Shown here: one piece after another, positions 63,211 through 64,000 of the stretch
How the letters are laid out: each line of letters opens with the position of its first letter
Position numbering within the stretch: the stretch's first letter is position 1
Assembly (NCBI GenBank): GCA_026192395.1
Contig: WACF01000001.1
Location: 2,416,309-2,480,308, forward strand
Reading direction: 5' to 3'
Origin: Proteobacteria bacterium 005FR1
GTDB lineage: Bacteria > Pseudomonadota > Gammaproteobacteria > Pseudomonadales > Cellvibrionaceae
DNA: 64,000 nt
The notes under the pieces: generated by a model
Told to the model about the DNA's origin: nothing
Seen by the model: only the letters and a program-made list of their open reading frames with translations
The model's database searches: none
Position numbers and translations under genes: made by a program

Positions 63211-63767
63211 ATGCAATCTCTCTTTTAGTAGTCGGATGCTCAATATTATCGCTGTTGTCAAGCTGTATTGCTGATCTAGCTTTTACTTACGAATTGAGGC
63301 ATGAACGGTCCGCAAACAAACCAGACCGCGGAGCGTAAGCTGGCCCCAGGCGGGGGGTACCCTTCGGTCAAGCAACGATGTTAGCGGATGATACCCTGTT
63401 TCGCAAAGCGCGACGAAGGGTAACAACATAACTTAACCAAGGTCTTTTGAGGCGCGCCGAGCCGCTGATTCAAGCTTGATCCAGCCGCAAAAAAGCCCTG
63501 GGGCGCGACGGAAATTCCAGCGGCTGCATCAGTATCCGGGCAAGCTTTTGAGTACGGTCACTGATGATCGTCCTGCAAAGCGGGCCAAAGAAAAAGCAGC
63601 TACTCAGATCCCTCACAGTCGCGTCCTTGTCGTCAGAGACATCTGCGACAAGCCTGCGCCTTAGCGGATCCGCAGGCTCGGACTGAACGTTCCGTTCGCG
63701 CCACTGCCTTCTGGTTAGAAGTTTGCTTGCATGCCTGAGGCGCCACAAAACAGACGGAGATCAATAG
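63211..63767. other. 557-bp intergenic region, no gene seen
   Basis: No ORF with a good ribosome site is visible. A loose inverted repeat (GGTACCCTTCGG near 63356 and CGACGAAGGGTAAC near 63411) could be a regulatory site. Nothing else stands out. Confidence 0.4.
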
Positions 63768-64000
63768 ATGGGCTTACTGATCAATGGGGAATGGCGAGAC
63801 CAGTGGTACAACACCGACAAACACGAGGGCAAGTTCGTTCGAGAGGATGCGCAATTGCGCAACTGGATTACGCCCGATGGCGAGCCTGGCCCCAGCGGAA
63901 AAGGCGGGTTCAAGGCCGAGCCCGACCGGTATCACCTTTATGTTTCGCTGGCCTGCCCCTGGGCTCATCGGACTTTGATATTCCGGAAGCTGAAGAATCT
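63768..64000 (+). CDS. yqjG: glutathionyl-hydroquinone reductase YqjG-like, 3' end outside window
   Basis: The first 77 residues are visible. They start MGLLINGEWRDQWYNTDKHE and reach the catalytic LACPWAHRTLIFRKLKN, the Cys-Pro-Trp-Ala site of Xi-class glutathione transferases (here YVSLACPWAH). Such enzymes reduce glutathionyl-hydroquinones. GGAG lies nine bases before the ATG. The C-terminal helical domain lies off the right edge. Confidence 0.88.
   Translation, partial: MGLLINGEWRDQWYNTDKHEGKFVREDAQLRNWITPDGEPGPSGKGGFKAEPDRYHLYVSLACPWAHRTLIFRKLKN

Noticed and set aside
63470-63748. 92-codon minus-strand ORF near the right edge
   Set aside because: Arg-rich composition typical of non-coding GC-rich DNA, no ribosome site and no motif.

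Overview
The window reads as chromosomal DNA of a GC-rich gammaproteobacterium, probably marine and perhaps near the Cellvibrionales/Halieaceae. That placement is an inference from gene content: RlmJ, MsrPQ, divergent ppx/ppk1, DUF3014, the FimT-PilVWX-PilY1-PilE operon, an aryl-polyene locus and DUF6152/DUF6644 proteins. Genes are densely packed. I see no rRNA, tRNA, insertion sequence, prophage or CRISPR array.

Layout. 1-33.7 kb is mixed housekeeping: a 5'-truncated dihaem cytochrome, a FadL porin, MsrPQ periplasmic methionine sulfoxide repair, a flavin disulfide reductase with a TVP38 protein, a divergent ppx/ppk1 polyphosphate pair with a candidate Pho box, a DnaJ/SH3 pair, an MFS carrier, a YadGH-like ABC exporter, NDH-2, RlmJ, a frameshifted acetyltransferase, exonuclease III, a sodium symporter, two SDRs, a host-attachment protein and a large redoxin-cytochrome-copper monooxygenase fusion. 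34.0-40.4 kb is the type IV pilus minor-pilin operon fimT-pilV-pilW-pilX-pilY1-pilE. It ends in a long bidirectional terminator shared with the next block.

40.5-57.7 kb, all on the minus strand, is a nearly complete aryl-polyene pigment operon in the order apeC-D-E-F-G-H/I-J(split in two)-ammonia lyase-K-L-M-halogenase-like flavoenzyme-N-O-P-Q-R. Two carrier proteins, a ligase, two full ketosynthases plus a degenerate one, a ketoreductase and dehydratases build the polyene. Acyltransferases and a glycosyltransferase would attach it to a lipid. The MMPL, LolA-like and lipoprotein genes would carry it to the outer membrane. The ammonia lyase and the flavoenzyme, which keeps both halogenase signatures, suggest a coumarate-type starter and a possibly halogenated head group, as in xanthomonadins and flexirubins.

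58.1-63.2 kb holds mostly uncharacterised envelope genes: a c'-like cytochrome lipoprotein, a HupE/UreJ-like protein, a membrane-anchored protein, two related DUF6644 membrane proteins, a 51-residue single-span protein, DUF6152 and a secreted protein. The window ends inside a glutathionyl-hydroquinone reductase gene.

Outside the genes the striking signals are a family of long interrupted palindromes carrying TACA(A/G)GGA-like or GCCATGGATGGC cores, heptamer tandem repeats, and 15- or 18-bp in-frame minisatellites that lengthen protein tails or loops within the pigment operon.
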